Source: HK1 sp965220535 (GTDB taxonomy: Bacteria > Pseudomonadota > Gammaproteobacteria > HK1). From it: a DNA stretch of 64,000 nucleotides. Shown piece after piece: positions 28,503 to 35,397 of this stretch. Where the stretch lies: NCBI GenBank assembly GCA_965220535.1, contig OZ244833.1:3038001-3102000 (forward strand). The letters are read 5' to 3'. The position numbers were made by a program, and so were the translations under genes. The notes under the pieces were generated by a model. It did no database searches and was not told where the DNA came from. It saw only the letters and a list, made by a program, of their open reading frames with translations. Every line of letters starts with the position of its first letter. The stretch's first letter is position 1.

Positions 28503-30032
28503 ATGAGCGACCGACCGACCCCCGCCGACTCGTTGGCCGCTCTTTCCCGACAGAGCCGCTCGCGCAAAGCGTTGGTCTTGGTCACCGTTTCGCTGTGCAC
28601 GACCCTCTACGCGGTCACCGTCACCATCGTCAATATCGCGTTGCCCCAGCTGCAAGGGGCGTTGTCCGCGACCCCGGATCAGATTTCTTGGGTGGTTACC
28701 TTGAATGTGGTGGCGACCGCGGTCGCGACCCCCCTGACCGGTTGGCTGGTCGCCAAACTCGGCCAGCGGCGGCTGATGCTGATCGCGGTCGCGGGTTTTG
28801 CCTTGACTTCCTTTTTTTGCGCGCTGGCCGAGACCCTCGAAATCCTTATCCTGTGGCGAGTGGGGCAAGGGATTTTCGGCGCCCCGATCGTGCCTCTTTC
28901 GCAGGCCATTTTGCTGGCGACATACCCCGGCCGCGATCGAGCGATGGCCCAGGGCTTCTTCGGCATGGCGGTGATCTTCGGGCCCGCCGTCGCTCCCGCC
29001 ATCGGCGGTTGGCTCGCCGAGGCCTACGATTGGCGTTGGATCTTTTTCCTGATCGTCCCTTTTTGCGTCGCCGCTTTTTCGCTCTCCTTCGCTTTCATAC
29101 GCGAGGGAGGAAGGGATACCGATCCGAAACTGGACTGGACGGGTTTTCTCACCCTGTCCGTCGCCATCGTCTGTTTGCAGCTGCTGATCGATCAAGGCCA
29201 GAGATACGACTGGTTCGAATCCGAGCGCATCTTGCTTTATACGGGCTCGATGCTGCTCTTCTTCTATCTCTTTGCGGTGCATACCGCGACCGCTCGCGAT
29301 CCCTTCGTCAATCCGACACTGTTCACCGACCGCAATTACGTCGTCGGTTTGATCCTGGTATTCATCTACGGGATGCTGAACTTCACCCCGATCATGCTCT
29401 TGCCCCCGATGCTGCAAGGCCTGAAGGGCTATCCGGATTCGCTGATCGGCATTTTGGTCGGGATGCGGGGCTTCGGGATGGTGATCGGCTTTTTTCTTGC
29501 CGGAAGACTAGGCGCGGTGGACCCCCGGATCAGTTTGTCGATCGGGACCCTTCTGACCGGCATCAGCGGGTTGATGATGGCGACTTTCGAGTTCAACGTG
29601 CCGCCTTCGCAGATCGCGGTCGCCGGGGTGATCCAAGGCATCGGCGGCGGGTTGATGTGGGTGCCGCTGACCGTGGTGTGTTTCGCGACGCTGCCCTCTC
29701 GATTGCTTTCCGACGGCTCGGCGATATTCCACCTTCTGCGTAATTTCGGCACCAGTCTTTTTATATCGCTCAGCGTGATGACCGTCGTGCGCAGCGCTCA
29801 GATCAACTACTCGGGGTTGAGCGAAAGGGTCGGTCCTTTCAACGAGGCGCTGCGCCTTTCTTCCATCAGCGGGGCGTGGACGATCGACAACGCCCCGGGG
29901 CTGTTCGGATTGAGCGGCGAGATCGAGCGTCAGTCGTCGATGATCGGCTACGAAAACGCCTTCCTGCTCTATGCAATAGTTTGTTTTTCGACCCTGCCGC
30001 TGCTTCTTTTCGTGCGCATTCGAAGGCGTTGA
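28503..30032 (+). CDS. MFS drug-efflux transporter, DHA2 (EmrB/QacA) type
   Basis: 509 aa with about 14 hydrophobic segments, as in the DHA2 group. Motif A is visible as GWLVAKLGQRRLML after TM2, and the EmrB-like WVVTLNVVATAVATPLTGWL precedes it. No HlyD-type partner gene is adjacent, so the pump may work alone or with a distant partner. Substrate unknown. Confidence 0.9.
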   Translation: MSDRPTPADSLAALSRQSRSRKALVLVTVSLCTTLYAVTVTIVNIALPQLQGALSATPDQISWVVTLNVVATAVATPLTGWLVAKLGQRRLMLIAVAGFALTSFFCALAETLEILILWRVGQGIFGAPIVPLSQAILLATYPGRDRAMAQGFFGMAVIFGPAVAPAIGGWLAEAYDWRWIFFLIVPFCVAAFSLSFAFIREGGRDTDPKLDWTGFLTLSVAIVCLQLLIDQGQRYDWFESERILLYTGSMLLFFYLFAVHTATARDPFVNPTLFTDRNYVVGLILVFIYGMLNFTPIMLLPPMLQGLKGYPDSLIGILVGMRGFGMVIGFFLAGRLGAVDPRISLSIGTLLTGISGLMMATFEFNVPPSQIAVAGVIQGIGGGLMWVPLTVVCFATLPSRLLSDGSAIFHLLRNFGTSLFISLSVMTVVRSAQINYSGLSERVGPFNEALRLSSISGAWTIDNAPGLFGLSGEIERQSSMIGYENAFLLYAIVCFSTLPLLLFVRIRRR

Positions 30033-30157
30033 CGCTGTTGCGATATCGTCTCGTTTCCATCGCCCCTTCGTTTTGTCTTCGACCGACCGGCATCGGCCTT
30101 CGCCGGGCAAAGGGGGAAGGCGAGGGCCGCTTTTCGGCGGTTATCGGCGCTCCTCGC

Positions 30158-31129
30158 TCATTCCTTCCGCGGGCTTCGAATTTTGGGCATCACCTCCTCG
30201 GCGAAACGCTGCATGCTGTCCAAGGATCGTTCGAGATCGGCGCGTTGGAAGTTCAGCAGCGTTTGCCCCACGCCGATTTCCCCCAAATGTCCGATATCGT
30301 CGATGATCGCCTCCGAGCCCCCGGTCAGCAGATGGTGCTTGCCCTCCACCTTGGCTTCCGGCCGGGTGTCGTCGTAGAGATTGGCCCAGACGGCGATGCC
30401 GATCGACGCCGGATCGCGGCCGTGTTTTTCCGCCAGAGCATGCAGTTCGGATACGCCGTCGCGAAAGCGATCCACGGTATCGAGGGGGTGGCGCGGATTG
30501 GTGTGGATCGGGAACCAAGCGTCTCCGAAACGCACGGTGCGCAGCTTGGCGGCTTTGCTTTCTCCGCCGATCCAGATCGGCACGCCGGGGCGCTGCACCG
30601 GTTTCGGCGAGAAGGTGATATTCGAAAAACGAAAATGCTCGCCTTCGAATGCCGGGGCATCCTCCCGCCACAGGATCTTGCAGGCTTGGATGATTTCGTC
30701 GCTGACCCGGCCCCGAGCGGCGAAGGGCGGGGCCTGTATCGCCTCGAACTCCTCCTCCATCCATCCGGCGCCGACCCCGAAGGTGAAGCGTCCGCCGCAG
30801 AGTCGATCGATGGTGGCGATCATCTTGGCGGTTTCGATGGCTCCGCGATGGGGGGCGACGGTTACCGAACTCAGCAGCCGGGCGCGGCTTGTGATCGCCG
30901 CGAGGAAGGAGAGCAGGGTGAATTGTTCGAGACAATCCCCGCCCGCCGCTCCCGGGAAGGTCCCGGAGGCGGAATAGGGGTAGCGGGAATCGATGGATCG
31001 CGGGACGATCAGGTGATCGGAGACCGAAAGCCAAGAAAATCCCAGATCCTCGGCCTTGCGAGCGATGGCCTCGATAGACGATCGTTCGGCCAGCGGGCCC
31101 CGAGTCGGAATGCCGAGTCCGTATTCCAT
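30158..31129 (-). CDS. LLM-class F420-dependent oxidoreductase (TIGR03619-like)
   Basis: A luciferase-like TIM barrel of 323 aa: EYGLGIPTRGPLA at the start, FSWLSVSDHLIVP, TVAPHRGAIETAKMIATID, GRFTFGVGAGWMEEEFEAI, and RPGVPIWIGGESKAA. AAGGAGCG before the ATG at 31129 fixes the start; the upstream in-frame extension is repetitive spacer. Proximity to F420 biosynthesis genes supports F420 over FMN. Substrate unknown. Confidence 0.85.
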   Translation of the reverse strand: MEYGLGIPTRGPLAERSSIEAIARKAEDLGFSWLSVSDHLIVPRSIDSRYPYSASGTFPGAAGGDCLEQFTLLSFLAAITSRARLLSSVTVAPHRGAIETAKMIATIDRLCGGRFTFGVGAGWMEEEFEAIQAPPFAARGRVSDEIIQACKILWREDAPAFEGEHFRFSNITFSPKPVQRPGVPIWIGGESKAAKLRTVRFGDAWFPIHTNPRHPLDTVDRFRDGVSELHALAEKHGRDPASIGIAVWANLYDDTRPEAKVEGKHHLLTGGSEAIIDDIGHLGEIGVGQTLLNFQRADLERSLDSMQRFAEEVMPKIRSPRKE

Positions 31130-31256
31130 GGCAGCGCTCCTTTTGAAAAAGGCCGGAGGTGGCGGTCGATTCGGATCGCGAATCGACTCGTCGCTCGACT
31201 CGTCGCTCGGTTCGTCGATCCCCGATCGCGTCTCGATCGAGTCTTGGCGGGCGATG

Positions 31257-31312
31257 GTTTCGGTCAAGTGGTTTCGGTCAAGTGGTTTCGGTCAGATAGT
31301 TTCGGTCAAGGT
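31257..31312. repeat. Four 14-bp tandem repeats (gtttcggtcaagtg)
   Basis: Units at 31257, 31271, 31285 and 31299, the third and fourth with changes in the last bases. Located in the 354-bp spacer upstream of two divergent genes (LLM oxidoreductase and HAD phosphatase), which otherwise shows no gene. Confidence 0.85.
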
Positions 31313-31424
31313 CATCGCCGGAGACGAGATGGTATTGCGTTTTCGCAAGTCTCGGTTCGCCGCCATGTCAATCCCCCCATCCTATCGCGCACTCTTTGTC
31401 GAGGAAAGTGCGAAGATCGCGATT

Positions 31425-31466
31425 CGATTCAGATAGGCCGATTCAGACAGGCCGATTCAGATAGGC
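31425..31466. repeat. Three 14-bp tandem repeats (cgattcagataggc)
   Basis: Units at 31425, 31439 and 31453, ending 17 bp before the ATG of the HAD phosphatase gene, so within its leader. The sequence differs from the repeat at 31257 but has the same 14-bp period. Confidence 0.85.
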
Positions 31467-31483
31467 AAGCGAGGATCCTGCCG

Positions 31484-32140
31484 ATGGACAACGAGGGACC
31501 GAAGGGTCGGATCGAGGGAGTGCTCTTCGATTGCGACGGGGTGTTGGTGGATAGCGAGAGCGTCGCGATCGAATGCCTCGTCGAAAGCGCGGCCGGATTG
31601 GGCGCGATTTACGACTTCGAGGAGGCGCGGCGGATATTCACCGGGGCTCGAATGGCCGATAGCGTGCGCGATATCGAAAGGCGGGCGGGGCGGGCCGTGC
31701 CCGTCGGTTTCGAGGATGATTTGCGCTCGCAGATGGCGCGCAAATTCGAAGGGGGTTTGGAAGCGATGCCCGGGGCCGGCGCTTTGCTCGCTTCGATGAC
31801 CCTGCCTTTTTGCGTGGCCTCCAACGGCCCGCGGGCGAAGATGGAGCTGACCTTGAGGGTGACCGGCTTGATCGACTATATGGAGGACCGCATCGTCAGC
31901 GCCTACGAGGTCGGGGTTTGGAAGCCGGACCCCGCCCTCTTTTTGCATGCCGCGAGGCATATCGGCGTGGAGCCCGAGCGGTGCGCGGTGGTCGAAGACA
32001 GCGATTACGGAATCGAAGCCGGGGTGAATGCCGGGATGCAGGTCTTCGCCTTGGTCGATGCCGCGAAAGCGACGAGCCTTCCGCAAGGGGTGATCGCGGT
32101 GGACTCTTTATCCGACCTGCACGCCTTTTTCTCATGCTGA
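31484..32140 (+). CDS. HAD phosphatase, YieH-like (possible 6-phosphogluconate phosphatase)
   Basis: 218 aa, HAD subfamily I. Motif I is LFDCDGVLVDSES (Asp16, Asp18), motif II VASNGPRAKM, motif III WKPDPALFLHAA, motif IV VVEDSDYGIEAGVNAGMQVF. Overall it resembles E. coli YieH (shared LEAMPGAGALL and CVxSNGP), which has been assigned 6-phosphogluconate phosphatase activity. With FGD and Pgl close by this would give gluconate. The next gene starts inside its last codons (7-bp overlap). Function is inferred from similarity and context. Confidence 0.8.
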   Translation: MDNEGPKGRIEGVLFDCDGVLVDSESVAIECLVESAAGLGAIYDFEEARRIFTGARMADSVRDIERRAGRAVPVGFEDDLRSQMARKFEGGLEAMPGAGALLASMTLPFCVASNGPRAKMELTLRVTGLIDYMEDRIVSAYEVGVWKPDPALFLHAARHIGVEPERCAVVEDSDYGIEAGVNAGMQVFALVDAAKATSLPQGVIAVDSLSDLHAFFSC

Positions 32141-32715
32141 GCGATGCCGAGCTGCGTTTCGTGGAATCGATGCCGGTCGCTCGGTTGGCCACCACGGGGG
32201 CGGACGGGGCTCCCCATCTGGTTCCGATCTGCCATGCATTGGCGGGCGGCAATCTCTATACCACCGTCGATCGCAAGCCGAAGCGCTTCTTGCCCGTGGA
32301 CGAGCGCGCGGCGGAAAAACGAAGACCGCTCGCCCTCGAACGCCTGCGCAATATCGCCGCCAATCCGCAAGCGGCGATCCTCGTCGATCGTTATGACGAC
32401 GATTGGTCGCAACTCGCTTGGGTGATGCTGCGCGGGCGAGCGGAGATCCTGAACGAGGGGGAGGAGCACGATCTCGCCCAAGCCTTGTTGCGTCGACGCT
32501 ATCCTCGCTATCGCCTGATGTCGATCGACGATCTGCCGGTCATCGTCCTGCGCATCGAGCGCGTGAATTCTTGGGGGGCGATCGAGAATATCGAGCCCAT
32601 GCCCGAGCCCTTGCCCGAGCCCATGCCCGAGCCCTTGTCCGAGCCCATGCCCGAGCCCTTGTCCGAGCCCATGCCCGAGCCCTTGTCCGAGCCCATGCCC
32701 GAGCCCGAAGGGTGA
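32134..32715 (+). CDS. PPOX-class F420-dependent oxidoreductase (TIGR03668-like)
   Basis: A split-barrel flavin/F420-binding protein. Visible parts are VARLATTGADGAPHLVPICHAL, LYTTVDRKPKR, NIAANPQAAILVDRYDDDWSQLAWVMLRG and VIVLRIERVNSWGA. The family core is about 140-150 aa. Here the C-terminus adds nearly five MPEPLSEP octapeptides encoded by a 24-bp repeat. It overlaps the HAD gene by 7 bp and precedes cofC, so it belongs to the F420 region. It likely reduces an unknown substrate with reduced F420. Confidence 0.85.
   Translation: MLSDAELRFVESMPVARLATTGADGAPHLVPICHALAGGNLYTTVDRKPKRFLPVDERAAEKRRPLALERLRNIAANPQAAILVDRYDDDWSQLAWVMLRGRAEILNEGEEHDLAQALLRRRYPRYRLMSIDDLPVIVLRIERVNSWGAIENIEPMPEPLPEPMPEPLSEPMPEPLSEPMPEPLSEPMPEPEG
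32593..32706 (+). repeat. 24-bp coding repeat, about 4.75 units
   Basis: Units start at 32593, 32617, 32641, 32665 and 32689 (gagcccatgcccgagccctt plus 4 bases). They encode a Pro/Glu-rich octapeptide tail. The period is a multiple of three, so copy-number change would keep the frame. Confidence 0.9.
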
Positions 32716-32750
32716 AGGGACGATCCCCCTTTCGCCCGAATCGCCCGAGC

Positions 32751-32820
32751 CGATCGTCGAATCCCGATCGTCGAATCCCGATTGTCGAATCCCGATCGTC
32801 GAATCCCGATCGTCGAACCC
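32751..32820. repeat. Five 14-bp tandem repeats before cofC
   Basis: Unit cgatcgtcgaatcc at 32751, 32765, 32779, 32793 and 32807, with one or two substitutions. It fills most of the spacer between the PPOX gene and cofC and ends 16 bp before the cofC ATG, so copy number changes the leader length. Confidence 0.9.
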
Positions 32821-32836
32821 TTTCGAGCCCATCGAG

Positions 32837-33532
32837 ATGCCTGTCGATATCCATGCCGTGGTGCCGATCAAGCGGAGCGCACAGGCGAAGAGGCGTTTGG
32901 CGGGGGTTTTGGATCCCCACGCTCGCATCGCCCTGTGTCGGGCGATGCTCGATGATTTGCTGGTTCAATTGACGAAGGCGAGGGGGCTTACGAGCATTTC
33001 GCTCGTCGCTTGCGAAGACGAGGCCGTCGAACTCGCCGGTCGCTACGTGGTGGATTATTTGGTGGAGCCGGATAATCAAGGCCACGATGCCGCGGTCGCC
33101 TTCGCGGCGCGGACCTTGGCGGAGCGGGGAGCGGGATGCATGCTGCAACTCCCCGGCGATATTCCGGGGGTGCAGGTCGAGGAGATCGAGCGGTTGATCT
33201 TCTCCCACCTCTCGGCGCCTTCGTTCACCATCGCTCCCTCGCACGACTGGCGGGGGTCGAATGCGATTTTATGTTCTCCCCCCGATCTGCTCTCGCTGCG
33301 CTTCGGGGATGACAGTTTTCGCGCCCATCTGGACCGAGCCCGAGCGTCGGGTATCGAGCCGATGGTGGTCGAAGCGCCGGGGATCGCCCGCGATATCGAT
33401 ACCCTTGAGGATATCCGCGCTTTTCTTGCGACCCCCTCCGATACCCGCACCTATCACTTTCTCTCCAGTCAAAGTTTTTCGAAATCCGGCTTTTCGAAAT
33501 CCGGCTTTTCGAACCCCGGCGAGCGGGCCTAG
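32837..33532 (+). CDS. cofC: 2-phospho-L-lactate (or PEP/3-PG) guanylyltransferase CofC/FbiD
   Basis: Activates the three-carbon acid for F420 side-chain attachment. A nucleotidyltransferase fold: AVVPIKRSAQAKRRLAGVL at the N-terminus, DNQGHDAAVAFAARTL, CMLQLPGDIPGV, PSHDWRGSNAIL, GIARDIDTLEDI. Which acid (2-phospholactate, phosphoenolpyruvate or 3-phosphoglycerate) cannot be told by eye. The C-terminal tail has SFSKSGFSKSGFS repeats from a 15-bp unit. Its last 4 bases overlap the convergent fgd stop. Confidence 0.92.
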   Translation: MPVDIHAVVPIKRSAQAKRRLAGVLDPHARIALCRAMLDDLLVQLTKARGLTSISLVACEDEAVELAGRYVVDYLVEPDNQGHDAAVAFAARTLAERGAGCMLQLPGDIPGVQVEEIERLIFSHLSAPSFTIAPSHDWRGSNAILCSPPDLLSLRFGDDSFRAHLDRARASGIEPMVVEAPGIARDIDTLEDIRAFLATPSDTRTYHFLSSQSFSKSGFSKSGFSNPGERA

Positions 33533-34533
33533 CCGAAACGCGCCCGCAACAGCGGCAATACCCGCTCGGCATAGAGATCGATGAAGCGATGCTGGTCCGC
33601 TCCCGGGGCGTGAAAGACCAAGTGGCGGAAACCCTGCTCGATCATCGGGGCGATGCGCTCGACCTGTTCGTGGGGATCGTCGGAGACGATCCATCGGCTC
33701 GCGGCGCGTTCCGCCGGCAGCGTATCGGCAAGACGCTCCATCTCGATCGGATCGTCGATATGGATTTTCTCCGCCGCCGAAAGAGCCAACGCCGCCCAAT
33801 GCCGAGTGTCCTCGATCGCCCGCGCTCGATCGCTATCGAAGGAGACCTTCATCTCGATCGTCATATCGAGGCTTTCCGGGGCCCGGCCGGCTTTTGCGAT
33901 GCCCTCGCGAACCGCGGGCAACAAGGTATCGGAATAAAGCGAGGGATCCTTGCCGCTGGTGCAGATGAAGCCATCCGCCACGCGGCCCGCGAGCCTGGCC
34001 ACGATCGCCCCGGCGGCGGCGATATACAAGGGGATCGGCTCTTCCGGGCGGTCGTAGACGGTTGCCTTCTCGGTTCGGTAATACTCCCCTTCGTGGCTGA
34101 CTCGCTCTTCGCTCCACAGCCTTCGCATCAGCAAGGCGGCTTCTTTGAGGCGGTGGAATCGCTCGCGGAATTCCGGCCAGCGGCAGCCGATGGCGGGGAC
34201 CTCGTTGATGGATTCGCCGCTGCCGATCCCGAGCATCACTCGTTTGGGGTACATCGCCCCCAAGGTGCCCATGGCCTGGGCGACGATGGCCGGGTGATAA
34301 CGGAAAGTCGGAGTGACCACGCTGGTGCCGATAACGACCCGGGAGGTGCGCTCTCCGAGGGCCCCGAGCCAAGCGAAGGAATAGGGGGCATGACCGTCGC
34401 TGTGTCGCCAAGGCTGGAAATGATCGCTGACCAAAACCGAGTCGAAGCCCGCGCGTTCGGCGTGCACCGAGAATTCCAGCAGTTCGCGCGGCCCGAACTG
34501 CTCCGCCGATGCCTTGTATCCCAATCTCAACAT
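33529..34533 (-). CDS. fgd: F420-dependent glucose-6-phosphate dehydrogenase (FGD)
   Basis: Oxidises glucose 6-phosphate to 6-phosphogluconolactone with reduction of F420. Similarity to mycobacterial Fgd1 is visible almost end to end: LGYKASAEQF, VSDHFQPWRH, GTSVVTPTFRYHPA, DGFICTSGK, IDDPIEMERLAD, RWIVSDDP and HLVFHAPG. Residues matching the Fgd1 active site are Glu11, His38, Trp42, Glu107, Lys195, Lys256 and Arg280. A 17-bp direct duplication at the 5' end gives a second, out-of-frame ATG at 34550. It follows pgl by 33 bp on the same strand, forming a two-gene unit. Confidence 0.94.
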   Translation of the reverse strand: MLRLGYKASAEQFGPRELLEFSVHAERAGFDSVLVSDHFQPWRHSDGHAPYSFAWLGALGERTSRVVIGTSVVTPTFRYHPAIVAQAMGTLGAMYPKRVMLGIGSGESINEVPAIGCRWPEFRERFHRLKEAALLMRRLWSEERVSHEGEYYRTEKATVYDRPEEPIPLYIAAAGAIVARLAGRVADGFICTSGKDPSLYSDTLLPAVREGIAKAGRAPESLDMTIEMKVSFDSDRARAIEDTRHWAALALSAAEKIHIDDPIEMERLADTLPAERAASRWIVSDDPHEQVERIAPMIEQGFRHLVFHAPGADQHRFIDLYAERVLPLLRARFG

Positions 34534-34566
34534 GATGCCAATCTCAACATGGAGCGTTCCCCGTCG

Positions 34567-35262
34567 CTATCGTTCATCGGCCTTCGCTGCGCTCGATGCC
34601 GCGGCCGCCGCATCCGCGAAGAGTATCGAACGGCGGCGCTCGATGCGTCCGGCGGGAATGGTCGGATCGCCGGCCCGCAGCCGGCTCAGCATCGCGCTTT
34701 TTCGTTCTCCGCCAACGAGCCATAGCCTTTGTCGGGCGCGGTCGATGAGCCCGGCGCTCAAAGTCATGCGGCGATATCCGCGATAGATTCCGGTGAGCGA
34801 AACCGCTTGTTTCGGCGGCTCCTCTCCCGGCAGCAAAGAGGCGGTATGGCCGTCCTCGCCCAAGCCGAGCTGCACGAGGTCGAGCCTTCCCTCGCGGCAG
34901 TGGCGCCCGATAAGGCGCGCGTAATCTTCGCACGCCCTTTCGGGATCCTCGTCGTCGACCGGCATCGGATGCAGCCGCGACGCGGGCAAGGGGCTGCGCC
35001 GCAAAATCTCTTCGAGTCGGGTGGCGTTGCGGGCGGGATCTCCTTTCGGCGCCAAGCGTTCGTCCACCTGAAAGATCCGTAGCGCGGACCATGGAATATC
35101 CTTCGCGAGCAGATATTCCAGCATCGCCCAAGGGGTGTTTCCTCCGCTTAGCGCGAGGCAGAAGCGTCGATGTTTGTTTACGATGCGTATGGCCCCTTCG
35201 GCGATCTCGGCGGCGGCGGCGGCCGCGGTCTTTTCGGCGGATGGGTGAATCTCGATTTGCAT
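34567..35262 (-). CDS. pgl: 6-phosphogluconolactonase
   Basis: DevB/Pgl type, 231 aa: LALSGGNTPWAMLEYL, FQVDERLAPKGDPARNATRL, LDLVQLGLGEDGHTASLLPG, and RMTLSAGLIDRARQRLWLVGG. It hydrolyses the product of FGD, the next gene in the same unit. It is divergent from fbiC across 135 bp that probably hold both promoters. Confidence 0.95.
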   Translation of the reverse strand: MQIEIHPSAEKTAAAAAAEIAEGAIRIVNKHRRFCLALSGGNTPWAMLEYLLAKDIPWSALRIFQVDERLAPKGDPARNATRLEEILRRSPLPASRLHPMPVDDEDPERACEDYARLIGRHCREGRLDLVQLGLGEDGHTASLLPGEEPPKQAVSLTGIYRGYRRMTLSAGLIDRARQRLWLVGGERKSAMLSRLRAGDPTIPAGRIERRRSILFADAAAAASSAAKADER

Positions 35263-35397
35263 ATCGGTAAATTATGTCCTCGTCGCGAAGGCCGGCGGAT
35301 TTTTTCGCCCGCAAGGTCGGTCGCTTTTGCAAAATCCCCTCGTTGCCGATACGAGGATCGACAGTCGGAGGGTCGGCGGTCGAAGGCGCTCGAAACC
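35263..35397. promoter_or_regulatory. Divergent promoter region between pgl-fgd and fbiC
   Basis: 135 bp between head-to-head genes for F420 use and F420 synthesis. No convincing -35/-10 pair or operator palindrome could be fixed by eye; assigned from gene orientation only. Confidence 0.4.

Noticed and set aside
28067..28600. 177-codon minus-strand frame between mutH and the MFS gene
   Set aside because: Charged low-complexity translation, overlaps both real genes, no ribosome site.
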